Shown: piece after piece, positions 19,096 through 27,747 of the stretch
How the letters are laid out: each line of letters begins with the position of its first letter
How positions within the stretch are numbered: the first letter of the stretch is position 1
Origin: Phormidesmis priestleyi BC1401
GTDB taxonomy: Bacteria; Cyanobacteriota; Cyanobacteriia; Leptolyngbyales; Leptolyngbyaceae
DNA length: 64,000 nucleotides
Direction of reading: 5' to 3'
NCBI RefSeq assembly: GCF_001650195.1
Contig: NZ_LXYR01000020.1
Span: forward strand, 1-64,000
The notes under the pieces: model-generated
What the model was told of the DNA's origin: nothing
Seen by the model: the letters and a program-made list of their open reading frames with translations, nothing else
Databases searched by the model: none
Program-made: the position numbers and the translations under genes

Positions 19096-19863
19096 ATGAC
19101 TGCTACCCAAATCGATTTATTGCAAAGTGCCGGGAGTGCTTCTCAAGCCAATCTCTCTATCAGTGCTGAGAGAACAGAGGTCAACGCGATCGTGGCTCGT
19201 GGCATAGAAATGATCTATCAATCTGGAGCCGAGCGGTTTCGGGCATTAAAAAACATCGACTTAGATGTCAAGCGTGGAGACATTCAGCTTTTAATGGGTC
19301 CGTCTGGCTCTGGCAAAACGACGTTACTCTCCATTTTGGCAGGCATTCTCACCCCCACCGCAGGGAGTGTAAGCTTGTTAGGAGAAGAAATCTTTAAGCT
19401 ATCTGGCTCAAAATTGGCGCATTTTCGGCTCCAAAATATTGGCTTTATCTTTCAGGGATTTAATCTATTTCCGGCGTTGACCGCCATAGAAAATGTTGAA
19501 GTCGCCCTCAATCTCAAAGGCATTCGCAAAGGGGCAGCTCGCCAACAGGCGCTAGGCTTGTTAGACCAAGTAGGTCTGTCACAGCAAGCAAAACGGCACC
19601 CTCAAGATCTTTCAGGAGGGCAAAAGCAGCGAGTTGCGATCGCTCGTGCCCTAGCTGGAAATCCGCGTTTAATTATGGCAGACGAACCCACTGCCGCCCT
19701 TGACTCTCATAATGGTCACGCGGTCATTGAGCTACTGCGAAATTTAGCTAAAGAAAAAGGGCGCACGGTTTTAATCGTCACGCATGATCCTCGAATTATT
19801 GATGTGGCTGATAGTGTGGCTTATCTAGAAGATGGAGTCTTGAAGGCGGGCGCGCACCGCTAG
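19096..19863 (+). CDS. DevA/LolD-like ABC transporter ATPase
   Basis: 255-residue ATP-binding subunit of the MacB/DevA class. Walker A is GPSGSGKTT, the Q-loop is in IGFIFQGFNLFPALT, the signature is LSGGQKQRVAIARAL, Walker B is LIMADEPTAALDS and the switch His is in LIVTHDPRIID. A 30-residue polar N-terminal extension precedes the core. It pairs with the permease upstream. The 236-base gap between them contains no gene, so the two may have separate promoters. Confidence 0.92.
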   Translation: MTATQIDLLQSAGSASQANLSISAERTEVNAIVARGIEMIYQSGAERFRALKNIDLDVKRGDIQLLMGPSGSGKTTLLSILAGILTPTAGSVSLLGEEIFKLSGSKLAHFRLQNIGFIFQGFNLFPALTAIENVEVALNLKGIRKGAARQQALGLLDQVGLSQQAKRHPQDLSGGQKQRVAIARALAGNPRLIMADEPTAALDSHNGHAVIELLRNLAKEKGRTVLIVTHDPRIIDVADSVAYLEDGVLKAGAHR

Positions 19864-19932
19864 CGAAGAGACTTACAAAAGCTTTCTTTTAGTAGGATAG
19901 ATCGCAAGCAGAAGCCGATCGACACAGAATAT

Positions 19933-22524
19933 CTATTGACTGGAATAAATCGGAATTTCAATCCAAAATTCTGTGCCGTGCCCGGGCTGAGAGTGGCACT
20001 TGAAAACGCCTCTGTGTTTCTCAACGACGATCTCGTAGCTGATTGAAAGTCCTATTCCGGTGCCTTTGCCGATCGGCTTGGTCGTAAAAAACGTCTCAAA
20101 TATTTTGTCCTTTACGTCTTCAGGTATTCCCCGTCCGTTATCGCTGATGCGGATTACGACTCGATCGCTTCCTAATCGCTCAGTGCGAATCGAAATCATG
20201 GGCACGCTCACGGGGTCCAAGTGTTCTTCGAGAGCGTCGATCGCGTTGTTGATCACATTCATAAACACTTGATTAAGCTGTCCGGCATAGCACTCTACGA
20301 CTGGGAGATCGCCATAGTCTCTGACTAGCTTAATGTCTACAAAGTCTGACTTTGCTTTGAGGCGATGCTGCAAAATCAGCAGTGTGCTGTCGAGTCCTTC
20401 ATGAATGTTGACGGGTATCATCTCTGACTGATCGAGCCGAGAAAAATTTCTGAGAGATAAGACAATTTGGCGGATGCGATCGGCTCCCACTTTCATCGAG
20501 GTCAGCGTCTTGGGAAGGTCTTCGGTGAGAAAATCTAGGTCTATTGCATCGATCTGTTGCGCCACTTTCTCAGTTGGGTTGGGATAACAAGCTTGGTAAG
20601 TATCCACCAAGGTGAGCAGGTCACGGGCATAGTCATTGACGGGGTTAAGATTGCCATAGATAAAGTTAACCGGATTGTTGATTTCGTGAGCCACGCCTGC
20701 CACCAACTCACCCAAGTTCGACATTTTCTCGGTTTGAATTAGCTGACTCTGAGTTTTACGCAGATTGTCAAATGCCTGCGAGAGTTGTTCAGCTTGCTGT
20801 TGAGTGTGCGCTAGCAGGTCGGCTTGCTCTAGTCCAACCCCTAATTGAGCCGCTACTTGAGTCACAAACTGAATCTCTGAGGGCTGCCACTCACGAGCTT
20901 GGCTACACTGATGAACGCAGAGCAACCCCCAAAGTTCATCTCCTTTAATCAGAGGTGCTGTGAGAAGCGCTTTGATCTGAAATTGGTCAAGCGTTTCTAG
21001 AAAGCAGTCTTGTATTCCAGCCTTGTGAATATCGGTGACGGTGTGAACGCGCCCCTGCCGATATCTTGTTGCATAAGTATCGCCAAAGCAGTGGTCATAA
21101 ATTTTGACCGTGAGGGCAGATAGAAATCCTGGCAAAACCTCTTCTGCAACAAATTCGCCTGTGTTGAAATTTGAGTTGGGGTCTAAGCGATAAACGCCGA
21201 CGCGATCGGCACTCAGCAATCGCCTCAGTTCGCTTGTGACGGTTCTAAAAATTGTGCTGAAATCTAACGACTGCCGCATTTTGGTGACGACTTCAAACAA
21301 AATGCGCTGCTGTTCGGTTGCTTGTTGCAGTTGAGTAGTGCGTTCAATCACTTGGGCTTCTAAACTGGCATTGAGAACGTGTAGCTGGTGGTGCATCTCA
21401 TGCTGCTGAAAGGCAGTCGCAAACTGGTTTCCCAGCGCCTGAGCTAGCTCAATATCTTCGGGCATCCACTGATGCACCTGTTTAGAGACGACTTGAGTAC
21501 GAAAAATGCTCAAATATCCCAGCAGGCGGTGGCGATACCAGAGTGGCATCATCAGCACGCCTCGCACTGATGTTGCACTAAAAGCAGATTTCACCTCCTT
21601 AAAGTCTGGCTCGTAGTGGAGGTCATCGATCGCCCAAACTTGAGCCTCTCTCAGCTTGAAATGGGTTTGCCAAACGCTGCACTGCTCAATCAAATGATAG
21701 GGCGGCTCGTCAGGAAAATTGGGTTGAACGCCATAGGTGTAGAGTCGAATATTGTTACTAGGCGCGATCGAGCTTTTGGGCGATGGCGGCTTGTGCACGT
21801 CTAAAGGTTCGGCTTGAATCCAAAGTCTGCCGCCTGACCCTTGAAGCGTGGCAACCGTTTCTTCTAGAGCGGCTTGTAGCTCGATCGTCGATAGCGAATG
21901 CAGCAAACTAGAGATGCGCTGAACAGCGGCTTCTCGATCGGTCATCTCGCAGACATGACGCATCAAACTAGACTGCGCGATCGCCATTGACAACTGATCG
22001 ACTACCCACTGCACGGTTTGAACGTCACTCTCTAAAACGTCGTGAGACTCAAGGTAATGGGAGACGACTAAGCCCCAAAGCCCGTTTTGGGAGACGATCG
22101 GCACAACCAGCGAAGACTGTACGCCCATCTCATTCAGGGGATTGAGATGATCGAGTTCTGCGGGGCGATATTGAATCGGTTCAAACCCGGTTTCGTCATT
22201 TTGCCAGCGACTTTGCCCGATTTGCCCAGAGGTGACATTGACGATCGATCGAACCTGCGACTCGATCAGCAATTCTTGCGCGTCGGCAGAGATATCGTCG
22301 GCTGGAAGCCTTAGACCTAGCAGCGATGGCAAGCGATCACCTCGAATCGATTCGGCAATCACCTGACCGCTTTCATCTGCGTGGAATTGGTAAACGGCAA
22401 CCCGATCGCTGTCTAAAAACGCCCGAACGTCTGTCACGGTTGCAGTGAGAAGGTCTTTTAACGGGAGCGATCGCTGAATGCGATGGGTGAGGCGGCGCAA
22501 TAACTTTTCTTGCTCAAGGCTCAT
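19933..22524 (-). CDS. Double-GAF sensor histidine kinase
   Basis: 863-residue cytoplasmic kinase. GAF1 spans residues about 15-195 and looks like a phytochrome-family GAF but lacks the chromophore Cys (DHLNPLNEMGVQSSL). A central GAF-like segment lies at about 205-375, a short coiled coil at about 375-410, and a further GAF at about 410-575 with QDCFLETLDQFQIKALL. There Cys507 occupies the place where cyanobacteriochromes bind a bilin, with Phe instead of the usual His after it. The kinase core has VAGVAHEINNPVNF (His613), NVINNAIDAL and DNGRGIPEDV, ending FFTTKPIGKGTGIGLS. No response regulator gene is adjacent, so the partner is unknown. ATG start. Confidence 0.88.
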   Translation of the reverse strand: MSLEQEKLLRRLTHRIQRSLPLKDLLTATVTDVRAFLDSDRVAVYQFHADESGQVIAESIRGDRLPSLLGLRLPADDISADAQELLIESQVRSIVNVTSGQIGQSRWQNDETGFEPIQYRPAELDHLNPLNEMGVQSSLVVPIVSQNGLWGLVVSHYLESHDVLESDVQTVQWVVDQLSMAIAQSSLMRHVCEMTDREAAVQRISSLLHSLSTIELQAALEETVATLQGSGGRLWIQAEPLDVHKPPSPKSSIAPSNNIRLYTYGVQPNFPDEPPYHLIEQCSVWQTHFKLREAQVWAIDDLHYEPDFKEVKSAFSATSVRGVLMMPLWYRHRLLGYLSIFRTQVVSKQVHQWMPEDIELAQALGNQFATAFQQHEMHHQLHVLNASLEAQVIERTTQLQQATEQQRILFEVVTKMRQSLDFSTIFRTVTSELRRLLSADRVGVYRLDPNSNFNTGEFVAEEVLPGFLSALTVKIYDHCFGDTYATRYRQGRVHTVTDIHKAGIQDCFLETLDQFQIKALLTAPLIKGDELWGLLCVHQCSQAREWQPSEIQFVTQVAAQLGVGLEQADLLAHTQQQAEQLSQAFDNLRKTQSQLIQTEKMSNLGELVAGVAHEINNPVNFIYGNLNPVNDYARDLLTLVDTYQACYPNPTEKVAQQIDAIDLDFLTEDLPKTLTSMKVGADRIRQIVLSLRNFSRLDQSEMIPVNIHEGLDSTLLILQHRLKAKSDFVDIKLVRDYGDLPVVECYAGQLNQVFMNVINNAIDALEEHLDPVSVPMISIRTERLGSDRVVIRISDNGRGIPEDVKDKIFETFFTTKPIGKGTGIGLSISYEIVVEKHRGVFKCHSQPGHGTEFWIEIPIYSSQ

Positions 22525-22758
22525 TGCAGGTCTTTACCCAAATTTGAGAAGGGTGTCAATACGAGTCAGACAGAGAGATGATTGTTCCATCTGCCATCTC
22601 TGGTAAAGAGTATGGGCAGTGCCGCTTCTAAAATTCACATTCCCTTAAGTGACAAAAGCCTGCCATTTTTTGAACTAATTGAGATCTTGCACCTGATTAA
22701 AACCCCTCGTTCGTGGCATTCAACAGCCCTGAACTGAAGTTCGAGCTAATGGTGGAAA

Positions 22759-22818
22759 GTCCGTCAAAACGGACTGAAGGTCAATTCTAGTCTGCTCTTG
22801 AGTCCGTTTCAACGGACT
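22759..22818. repeat. Pair of AGTCCGT hairpins upstream of psb27
   Basis: Two inverted repeats with the same arms: AGTCCGT/ACGGACT at 22759-22776, and AGTCCGTT/AACGGACT at 22801-22818, the second followed by TTTTAT. They occur in the 436-base gap between the kinase and psb27, where I see no gene. The AGTCCGTTTTAACGGACT type is a dispersed repeat in cyanobacteria as I recall it. The second copy could also act as a weak terminator for plus-strand transcripts. Confidence 0.7.
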
Positions 22819-22960
22819 TTTATACTTTCTGACGGGTAAGATTTATGAGGAAAGCGTGACTTATGGGTTCGATCGTCTATCTCAGTTTCTAGGAGGATGA
22901 TCCCCTCGTCCCTAATCGCGATAGGATTGTGAAACTGTCACGTCTCCTCACCCATTGCTT

Positions 22961-23362
22961 ATGAAGCGCTTTTTGTCTCGCATATTGGCTCTGGTGTTGG
23001 TCGTAGCGATCGGGCTAACGGGTTGCTCTTCTGACTCCACGACCGGACTCACTGGAAACTACCGTGAAGACACGTTAGGAGTGATTAGCAGCTTGCGGTC
23101 TGCTTTGACACTGCCAGCAGATTCTCCTGATAAGGTTACGGTTCGCACAGAAGCCCGTAAAAGCATTAATGACTTCGCTTCGCGCTACCAGCGTGATCCG
23201 GCAATTCTAAAACTAAGCTCATTTACGACCATGCGGACGGCGCTTAACTCGCTGGCAGGTCACTATAGTTCTTATCCTAATCGTCCGGTTCCCGACAAGC
23301 TGAAGACTCGCCTAGAACAAGAGTTTCAGCAAGTCGAAGTGGCTCTCAAACGGGGAATTTAG
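22961..23362 (+). CDS. psb27: Photosystem II assembly lipoprotein Psb27
   Basis: Lumenal lipoprotein that binds CP43 in immature photosystem II and keeps the manganese site accessible during assembly and repair. The type II signal peptide ends in the lipobox IGLTGCSS. The mature part is a four-helix bundle with the typical YREDTLGVISSLRSAL and INDFASRYQRD. Length is 133 residues from the ATG at 22961; a TTG two codons earlier is less likely. Single gene, preceded by a long non-coding region and followed by a MITE-like repeat. Confidence 0.93.
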   Translation: MKRFLSRILALVLVVAIGLTGCSSDSTTGLTGNYREDTLGVISSLRSALTLPADSPDKVTVRTEARKSINDFASRYQRDPAILKLSSFTTMRTALNSLAGHYSSYPNRPVPDKLKTRLEQEFQQVEVALKRGI

Positions 23363-23422
23363 AAATCGAATTTTGAGGATTGAGTTCTGAATTTATTCAC
23401 AAATCAGAACTCATCAAGCCTC

Positions 23423-23552
23423 TTGCAAAAGTCCGAAGATGCCCTCATCCCCCAACCCCTTCTCCCAAGCTTGGGAGAAGGGGAGCCAGATTTCAAAATC
23501 CCTCTCTCAAGCCTGGGAGAGGGATTTAGGGTGAGGGCAGGGACTTTTGCAA
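23423..23552. mobile_element. MITE-like element enclosing a REP-like core
   Basis: Outer perfect 12-bp inverted repeats TTGCAAAAGTCC (23423-23434) and GGACTTTTGCAA (23541-23552) enclose a CCCTCATCCCCCAACCCC ... GGGTGAGGG element. The core contains two hairpins, TTCTCCCAAGCTTGGGAGAA and CCTCTCTCAAGCCTGGGAGAGG. It has no coding capacity and sits between psb27 and the adenosine deaminase gene, where both genes end. The 130-base length and terminal repeats fit a miniature inverted-repeat element. I see no clear target-site duplication. Confidence 0.65.
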
Positions 23553-23584
23553 TAGACCTATTCTTTTGACTAAACTGCGCCCAC

Positions 23585-24598
23585 TTATGTCTTCATTAAG
23601 GTTGTCAGCATCGATGCAGGACGCTGAGCATAGTTCCAGGCAAAGGCATGTCGGAATGCGGCATCTTGACAGGCTTGTAGCTGCTCAAACCCGATGATGT
23701 CGTGAGTGAGTAGACTTTCATACTCAAACGGCAACCGGACATCGTGCAGTCCAGCGTTGTCGGTGCAGATAGCAATATCGACCCCGGCATCAAAGCAGCG
23801 ATCGAACACCAATTTCAGTTGGCGAATGTCGTCCAGCGTCCCGGTTTTTAAATACGTGGTCGGACACACTTCTAAACACTGTCCCCGGCGAGCCACCTCT
23901 TTCAGCAAGTGGGGCTGAAGGAGCGGAATCTGAATGCCGTGCCCGATTCTCATCAGGTAGGGCAGCAGTTCTGGATAGCAGCCTTCGCTAGTTTCATAGA
24001 CGTGCCCGGTTGTTTTAATGTTGAGCGATCGAGCATAGTCATACAATTCGACAAACTCATCGAGCCGTTCGGCATAGTGAGCATCACCGCCTGCCACATC
24101 GATCGCGCACACATAGTCAGGAGATTGAGCGGCTAAATCGACGATCGCTCGGTTCACCTCATAGGGCAATCGAGAGTGCATACAGAGAATTTGGCTGCTG
24201 ACGATCGGGTACTCTTTAACCTGACTCGCTTGACCGACGATTTGGACAATTTCCGCCATTTGGTCAATGCGCTGAGACTGGCTTAATTGAGAGTCCGTTC
24301 TCAGAAATGGCGTGTAGCGCAACTCTAGATATGCGAGATTCTCAAAAATGTATGCCCCCCGCATTAGACGATAGATGAAATAGGGCAACGCCTCAGCCGT
24401 CTGAACCCCCTCAACCAGAGTGTGGAGTTCTAAATACTCGTCTAACGTGCTGCGAGGTCGAGTATAAAAGTCTTCAAACTCAGAGTAGTCAGGAAAGCGC
24501 GCGGCTAACGCAGACTCACTCCGATGCAAATAACGCCAAAGCACCCTGGGAACCACCGATCCCCCCAGATGGCGATGTAACTCAGCATATAAAGCCAC
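23585..24598 (-). CDS. Adenosine deaminase family protein
   Basis: TIM-barrel purine deaminase family. Zinc and catalytic motifs: ELHRHLGGS at the N-terminus (HxHLxGS type), TTGHVYETSEG carrying the general-acid Glu (usually HAGE), RIGHGIQIP, and CTDNAGLHD, which replaces the usual S/NTDDP. The second Asp of that pair, which contacts the purine in true adenosine deaminases, is Asn here, so the substrate could differ. Length is 337 residues. Two GTG codons compete: the one at 24598 has AGAAGAGG with five-base spacing, while 24604 overlaps that ribosome site, so I prefer 24598. Confidence 0.8.
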   Translation of the reverse strand: MALYAELHRHLGGSVVPRVLWRYLHRSESALAARFPDYSEFEDFYTRPRSTLDEYLELHTLVEGVQTAEALPYFIYRLMRGAYIFENLAYLELRYTPFLRTDSQLSQSQRIDQMAEIVQIVGQASQVKEYPIVSSQILCMHSRLPYEVNRAIVDLAAQSPDYVCAIDVAGGDAHYAERLDEFVELYDYARSLNIKTTGHVYETSEGCYPELLPYLMRIGHGIQIPLLQPHLLKEVARRGQCLEVCPTTYLKTGTLDDIRQLKLVFDRCFDAGVDIAICTDNAGLHDVRLPFEYESLLTHDIIGFEQLQACQDAAFRHAFAWNYAQRPASMLTTLMKT

Positions 24599-24835
24599 GA
24601 GCACCTCTTCTGATCTGATGATGTAGTTCCTCCTATTCTGACGTTTGTAACAAAAGTTGTCTGGCTCCTATTGAACCTAAACGAGAAGAAACCCTAAAGA
24701 AGTGGGAATTTTTGCGGGTCAGACAGGGCTTCGTTTGTGCACTTCCTGGTCACTCCATCACCCCTTACAATGGATCTTGCAGATGTCATGCTGCAAAGAC
24801 TAGAGATGTAGCTCAGACAAGGGGAGAAACACCGC

Positions 24836-25828
24836 ATGGATTTGGTCGCGCTTCAAGGCATATTAGACAATCTCTCGTTTGCTGTCCTATTCGTCACGAT
24901 GCTGGTTTATTGGACGGGTGCGGCATTTCCTCAGATTCCCTATCTACCTGCACTAGGGATGGCAGGAATGGCGATCGCAAATCTCTGCATCGCAACTCTC
25001 TTAGGCGCACGTTGGCTAGAGGCAGGTTACTTCCCGTTGAGTAACCTCTATGAGTCGCTGTTTTTCCTCGTCTGGGGGATCACGACCATCCATTTGTTTG
25101 CTGAAAATATGAGCGGCAGTCGCTTAGTCGGGGTTGTAACCACACCTGTTGCGATGGCAATCACCGCCTTTGCAGCGTTGACCCTACCTGACGGAATGCA
25201 AGCGTCTGCGCCATTAGTGCCTGCGCTCAAATCTAATTGGTTAATGATGCACGTCAGCGTCATGATGTTGAGCTATGCCACGCTGATGGTCGGGGCGCTG
25301 TTGGCGATCGCCTTCTTAGTGGTGACTCGCGGTCAGAATGTTGAACTGCGCGGTAGCTCAGTCGGGACAGGTGCCTACCGCGATAAAGCATATCGATTAA
25401 CTCGATCGAGTGAATCAAAAGTGCCTTTGACGACGGTTGCGATTCAAAGCGGCGGGACTGCGGTGCTTTCCGCCCCGACCCAGGCGATTTCGCTATCTCC
25501 TCAACGCTTAAATTTGGCTGATACGCTCGACAACATCAGCTATCGGATCATCGGCTTGGGGTTTCCGCTCTTGACGATCGGAATTATCGCTGGGGCAGTT
25601 TGGGCAAATGAAGCCTGGGGTTCTTATTGGAGTTGGGACCCGAAGGAAACGTGGGCAATGATTACCTGGCTTGTGTTTGCGGCTTATCTCCACTCTCGGA
25701 TCACCAAAGGGTGGCAGGGTCGTCGTCCTGCAATTCTCGCGGCGACGGGCTTTGTCGTCGTTTGGGTCTGCTATCTTGGCGTTAACCTCTTGGGCAAAGG
25801 GCTTCACAGCTACGGCTGGTTCCTTTAG
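24836..25828 (+). CDS. ccsA: Cytochrome c biogenesis protein CcsA (system II haem handling)
   Basis: Polytopic membrane protein that, with Ccs1/ResB, carries haem across the thylakoid membrane and attaches it to c-type cytochromes. The tryptophan-rich haem motif is [13 protein letters not shown] near residue 260, and conserved His residues lie in the flanking helices ([31 protein letters not shown]). 330 residues with about eight helices is usual. A non-conserved loop lies between residues 155 and 225. ATG start with a strong AGGGGAG Shine-Dalgarno. Cytochrome c6 in the same window is a likely client. Bacterial databases often call the same family CcsB/ResC. Confidence 0.92.
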   Translation: MDLVALQGILDNLSFAVLFVTMLVYWTGAAFPQIPYLPALGMAGMAIANLCIATLLGARWLEAGYFPLSNLYESLFFLVWGITTIHLFAENMSGSRLVGVVTTPVAMAITAFAALTLPDGMQASAPLVPALKSNWLMMHVSVMMLSYATLMVGALLAIAFLVVTRGQNVELRGSSVGTGAYRDKAYRLTRSSESKVPLTTVAIQSGGTAVLSAPTQAISLSPQRLNLADTLDNISYRIIGLGFPLLTIGIIAGAVWANEAWGSYWSWDPKETWAMITWLVFAAYLHSRITKGWQGRRPAILAATGFVVVWVCYLGVNLLGKGLHSYGWFL

Positions 25829-25858
25829 TCACTCTCAAACCTTTACGATAAAACCAAT

Positions 25859-26218
25859 ATGGATAACGGCTATAGCCCCTTAAGAGATGACGAAGTGCTG
25901 TTCGTCGATCGCGGTCGAGTTCTGATGTCAAATCCGACGTTTAAGGTCAGTGAGTTTCTGGAGGCTCTGGCTGAAACGATCAATGAGCAAGAAGATAACT
26001 GGTCAGAAGAGAATGAAGACTGGTTTGGCGATGGTTTGGCGTGTGAAGCGCTGCGATTTGGCACAGGCGGCTGGCAGCGCGGCAAAGTCAGAATTCGCCT
26101 AGAATTTGTGCCGGACAAAGAGCTTGGACGGTTGCCAGAGCGATCGACCGCACCGGGGCGACTTCGCACCAAGCCCATCGAAAACATCTACGAAGATTTA
26201 GACGAAGGCACCTATTAA
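25859..26218 (+). CDS. KGK domain protein
   Basis: 119 residues containing the cyanobacterial KGK domain (DDEVLFVDRGRVLMSNPTFK near the start, then WFGDGLACEALRFGTGGWQRGKVRIRLEF). Function unknown. ATG start 30 bases after ccsA; tilS follows 8 bases later, so ccsA, this gene and tilS probably form an operon. Confidence 0.85.
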   Translation: MDNGYSPLRDDEVLFVDRGRVLMSNPTFKVSEFLEALAETINEQEDNWSEENEDWFGDGLACEALRFGTGGWQRGKVRIRLEFVPDKELGRLPERSTAPGRLRTKPIENIYEDLDEGTY

Positions 26219-26226
26219 AGCCATCC

Positions 26227-27204
26227 ATGAGCCGTAATGCTTGGACACCGCTCCACGATCGACTGCATCGCACACTCAAAGAGCGCAGCTTATTAGCGCA
26301 GGGCGATCGTGTTCTGGTGGCGGTGTCTGGAGGGCAAGATTCTCTCTGTTTGATTAGACTCATACTCGATTTGCAACCCAAGTGGAATTGGCAGTTAGCG
26401 ATCGTGCATTGTGACCATCGCTGGCGATCGGACTCTTCCCAAAATGCGGATTTTGTATCGGCGCTAGCTAAGTCTTGGCAAGTCCCGTTTTATTTAGAGA
26501 CCGCAAGTCAAATCCCTATAAGCGAAGCTGAGGCGAGACAGTGGCGCTATGAGTGTTTTACAAAGATTGCTCAGACGGATAGATTCACCGCGATCGCAAC
26601 GGGTCACACGGCTAGCGATCGGGCTGAAACTCTTCTCTACAATCTGATGCGAGGCAGTGGAGCCGACGGACTTCAGGCACTTTCCTGGAATCGATTGCTC
26701 ACTCCAACCCTCAGTCTTGTCCGACCCCTTCTAGACGTAACTCGCGCTGAAACCGCTCAATTCTGTCAAGACTCAGATCTTCAGATCTGGGAAGATACCA
26801 CCAATCAAGATTTAACTTACGCTCGAAATCGTATCCGTCGAGAACTCATTCCTTATTTGCAAGCTCACTTCAATCCGCAAGTTGAACAGAACCTTGCTCA
26901 AACTGCCGAACTCCTCGTCGCAGAAGTTGAATATCTCGAAGCGATCGCCTCTGAACTGAGAGAAAAAGCAATGAGTGTTGATCGCTTAGCATTAAACCGA
27001 TCGCTGCTCCGCTCCGCTCCTCTAGCACTTCGGCGGCGCGTCGTTCGCCAATTCCTGCAAAAAGCTCTGACGTTCAGCCCCAACTTTGACCATATTGAGA
27101 AGATGACCGCTTTGATTACCGCCCCCAATCGATCGCGCACTGATCCATTTCCGGGCGGGGCGATCGCTGAAGTTCAAGGCGACTGGATTTGGCTCAAAAC
27201 CTAG
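26227..27204 (+). CDS. tilS: tRNA(Ile)-lysidine synthase
   Basis: Modifies the wobble cytidine of tRNA-Ile(CAU) to lysidine, so that it reads AUA and is charged with isoleucine; essential in most bacteria. The PP-loop SGGQDSLCL follows VLVAVSG, and IVHCDHRWR, TGHTASDRAETLLYNLMRGSG and YARNRIRRELIP are classic TilS motifs. At 325 residues it is the short form without the C-terminal tRNA-binding domain, common in cyanobacteria. ATG start 8 bases after the KGK gene. Confidence 0.93.
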   Translation: MSRNAWTPLHDRLHRTLKERSLLAQGDRVLVAVSGGQDSLCLIRLILDLQPKWNWQLAIVHCDHRWRSDSSQNADFVSALAKSWQVPFYLETASQIPISEAEARQWRYECFTKIAQTDRFTAIATGHTASDRAETLLYNLMRGSGADGLQALSWNRLLTPTLSLVRPLLDVTRAETAQFCQDSDLQIWEDTTNQDLTYARNRIRRELIPYLQAHFNPQVEQNLAQTAELLVAEVEYLEAIASELREKAMSVDRLALNRSLLRSAPLALRRRVVRQFLQKALTFSPNFDHIEKMTALITAPNRSRTDPFPGGAIAEVQGDWIWLKT

Positions 27205-27269
27205 CTGGTAGCAATTTCTGCTCTCTTTGAGCGTGTCGGCATTCTGATAAAGCACTAAGCCTCCGAGCC

Positions 27270-27500
27270 ATGACCATCACTCAACCTCAAGCCCCATCCC
27301 ATCAAAAAGTCTTGCTCTATCCCGGTGAAGATGGTTATTTTGTGGTCGAGGTGCCGAGTTTACCAGGTTGCATCAGTCAAGGAAAAACTCGCGACGAAGC
27401 CATAACGAATATTGAAGAAGCGATCGCTCTCTATATCGAGGTGTTATCCGATCGAGGCGAAACTGTCCTAGACGACAGAATTTTCGATTTCAGCTTGTGA
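27270..27500 (+). CDS. Orphan HicB-like antitoxin-fold protein
   Basis: 76 residues with the HicB/UPF0150 core: EDGYFVVEVPSLPGCISQGKT followed by EAITNIEEAIALYIE. In toxin-antitoxin loci the HicB protein binds the HicA RNase. No HicA-like frame lies within several hundred bases on either side, and there is no C-terminal DNA-binding domain, so this is a solitary member, common in cyanobacteria. ATG start, 65 bases after tilS. Confidence 0.85.
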   Translation: MTITQPQAPSHQKVLLYPGEDGYFVVEVPSLPGCISQGKTRDEAITNIEEAIALYIEVLSDRGETVLDDRIFDFSL

Positions 27501-27550
27501 TTGGGGAAGCGCGTAAGTTTCAAGAGACACGTTAGCTTTACACTGCCAAC

Positions 27551-27575
27551 ACAGTATTTTCACACTTAATACTGT
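27551..27575. promoter_or_regulatory. Inverted repeat ACAGTATT/AATACTGT
   Basis: A perfect 8-bp inverted repeat, ACAGTATT and AATACTGT, with a 9-base spacer lies 50 bases after the HicB-like gene. HicB-type proteins can bind inverted repeats, but this site is downstream of the gene and this HicB lacks an obvious DNA-binding domain. An operator or short hairpin are equally possible. Confidence 0.35.
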
Positions 27576-27610
27576 ATGTTCGCGTACCAGAATTCATGTG
27601 ATAGTTTTGA

Positions 27611-27705
27611 TATAGCCGTCGCCACTTTGCTTAGGACATTTTTGGCAGTGTGCTTCGCGTGCTGCCGAAGATGTCTCTGTCCTAACCTATGTGGCGACGG
27701 CTATA
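27611..27705. mobile_element. 95-bp MITE-like hairpin element
   Basis: Terminal perfect 15-bp inverted repeats TATAGCCGTCGCCAC (27611-27625) and GTGGCGACGGCTATA (27691-27705) flank an interior that continues the pairing (TTAGGACA with TGTCCTAA, GGCAG with CTGCC), so the whole element folds into one long hairpin. The outer TA dinucleotides fit the TA target preference of IS630/Tc1-type transposases. There is no coding capacity; it would need a transposase in trans. It ends 42 bases before the start of the next gene. Confidence 0.75.
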
Positions 27706-27747
27706 TATGGGGCAGGAAACCTTGCTAATTTTATACAGGAGAATCTC

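Noticed and set aside
27270-27500. HicAB toxin-antitoxin module
   Set aside because: No HicA-like RNase frame is present on either side; only a solitary HicB-like protein.
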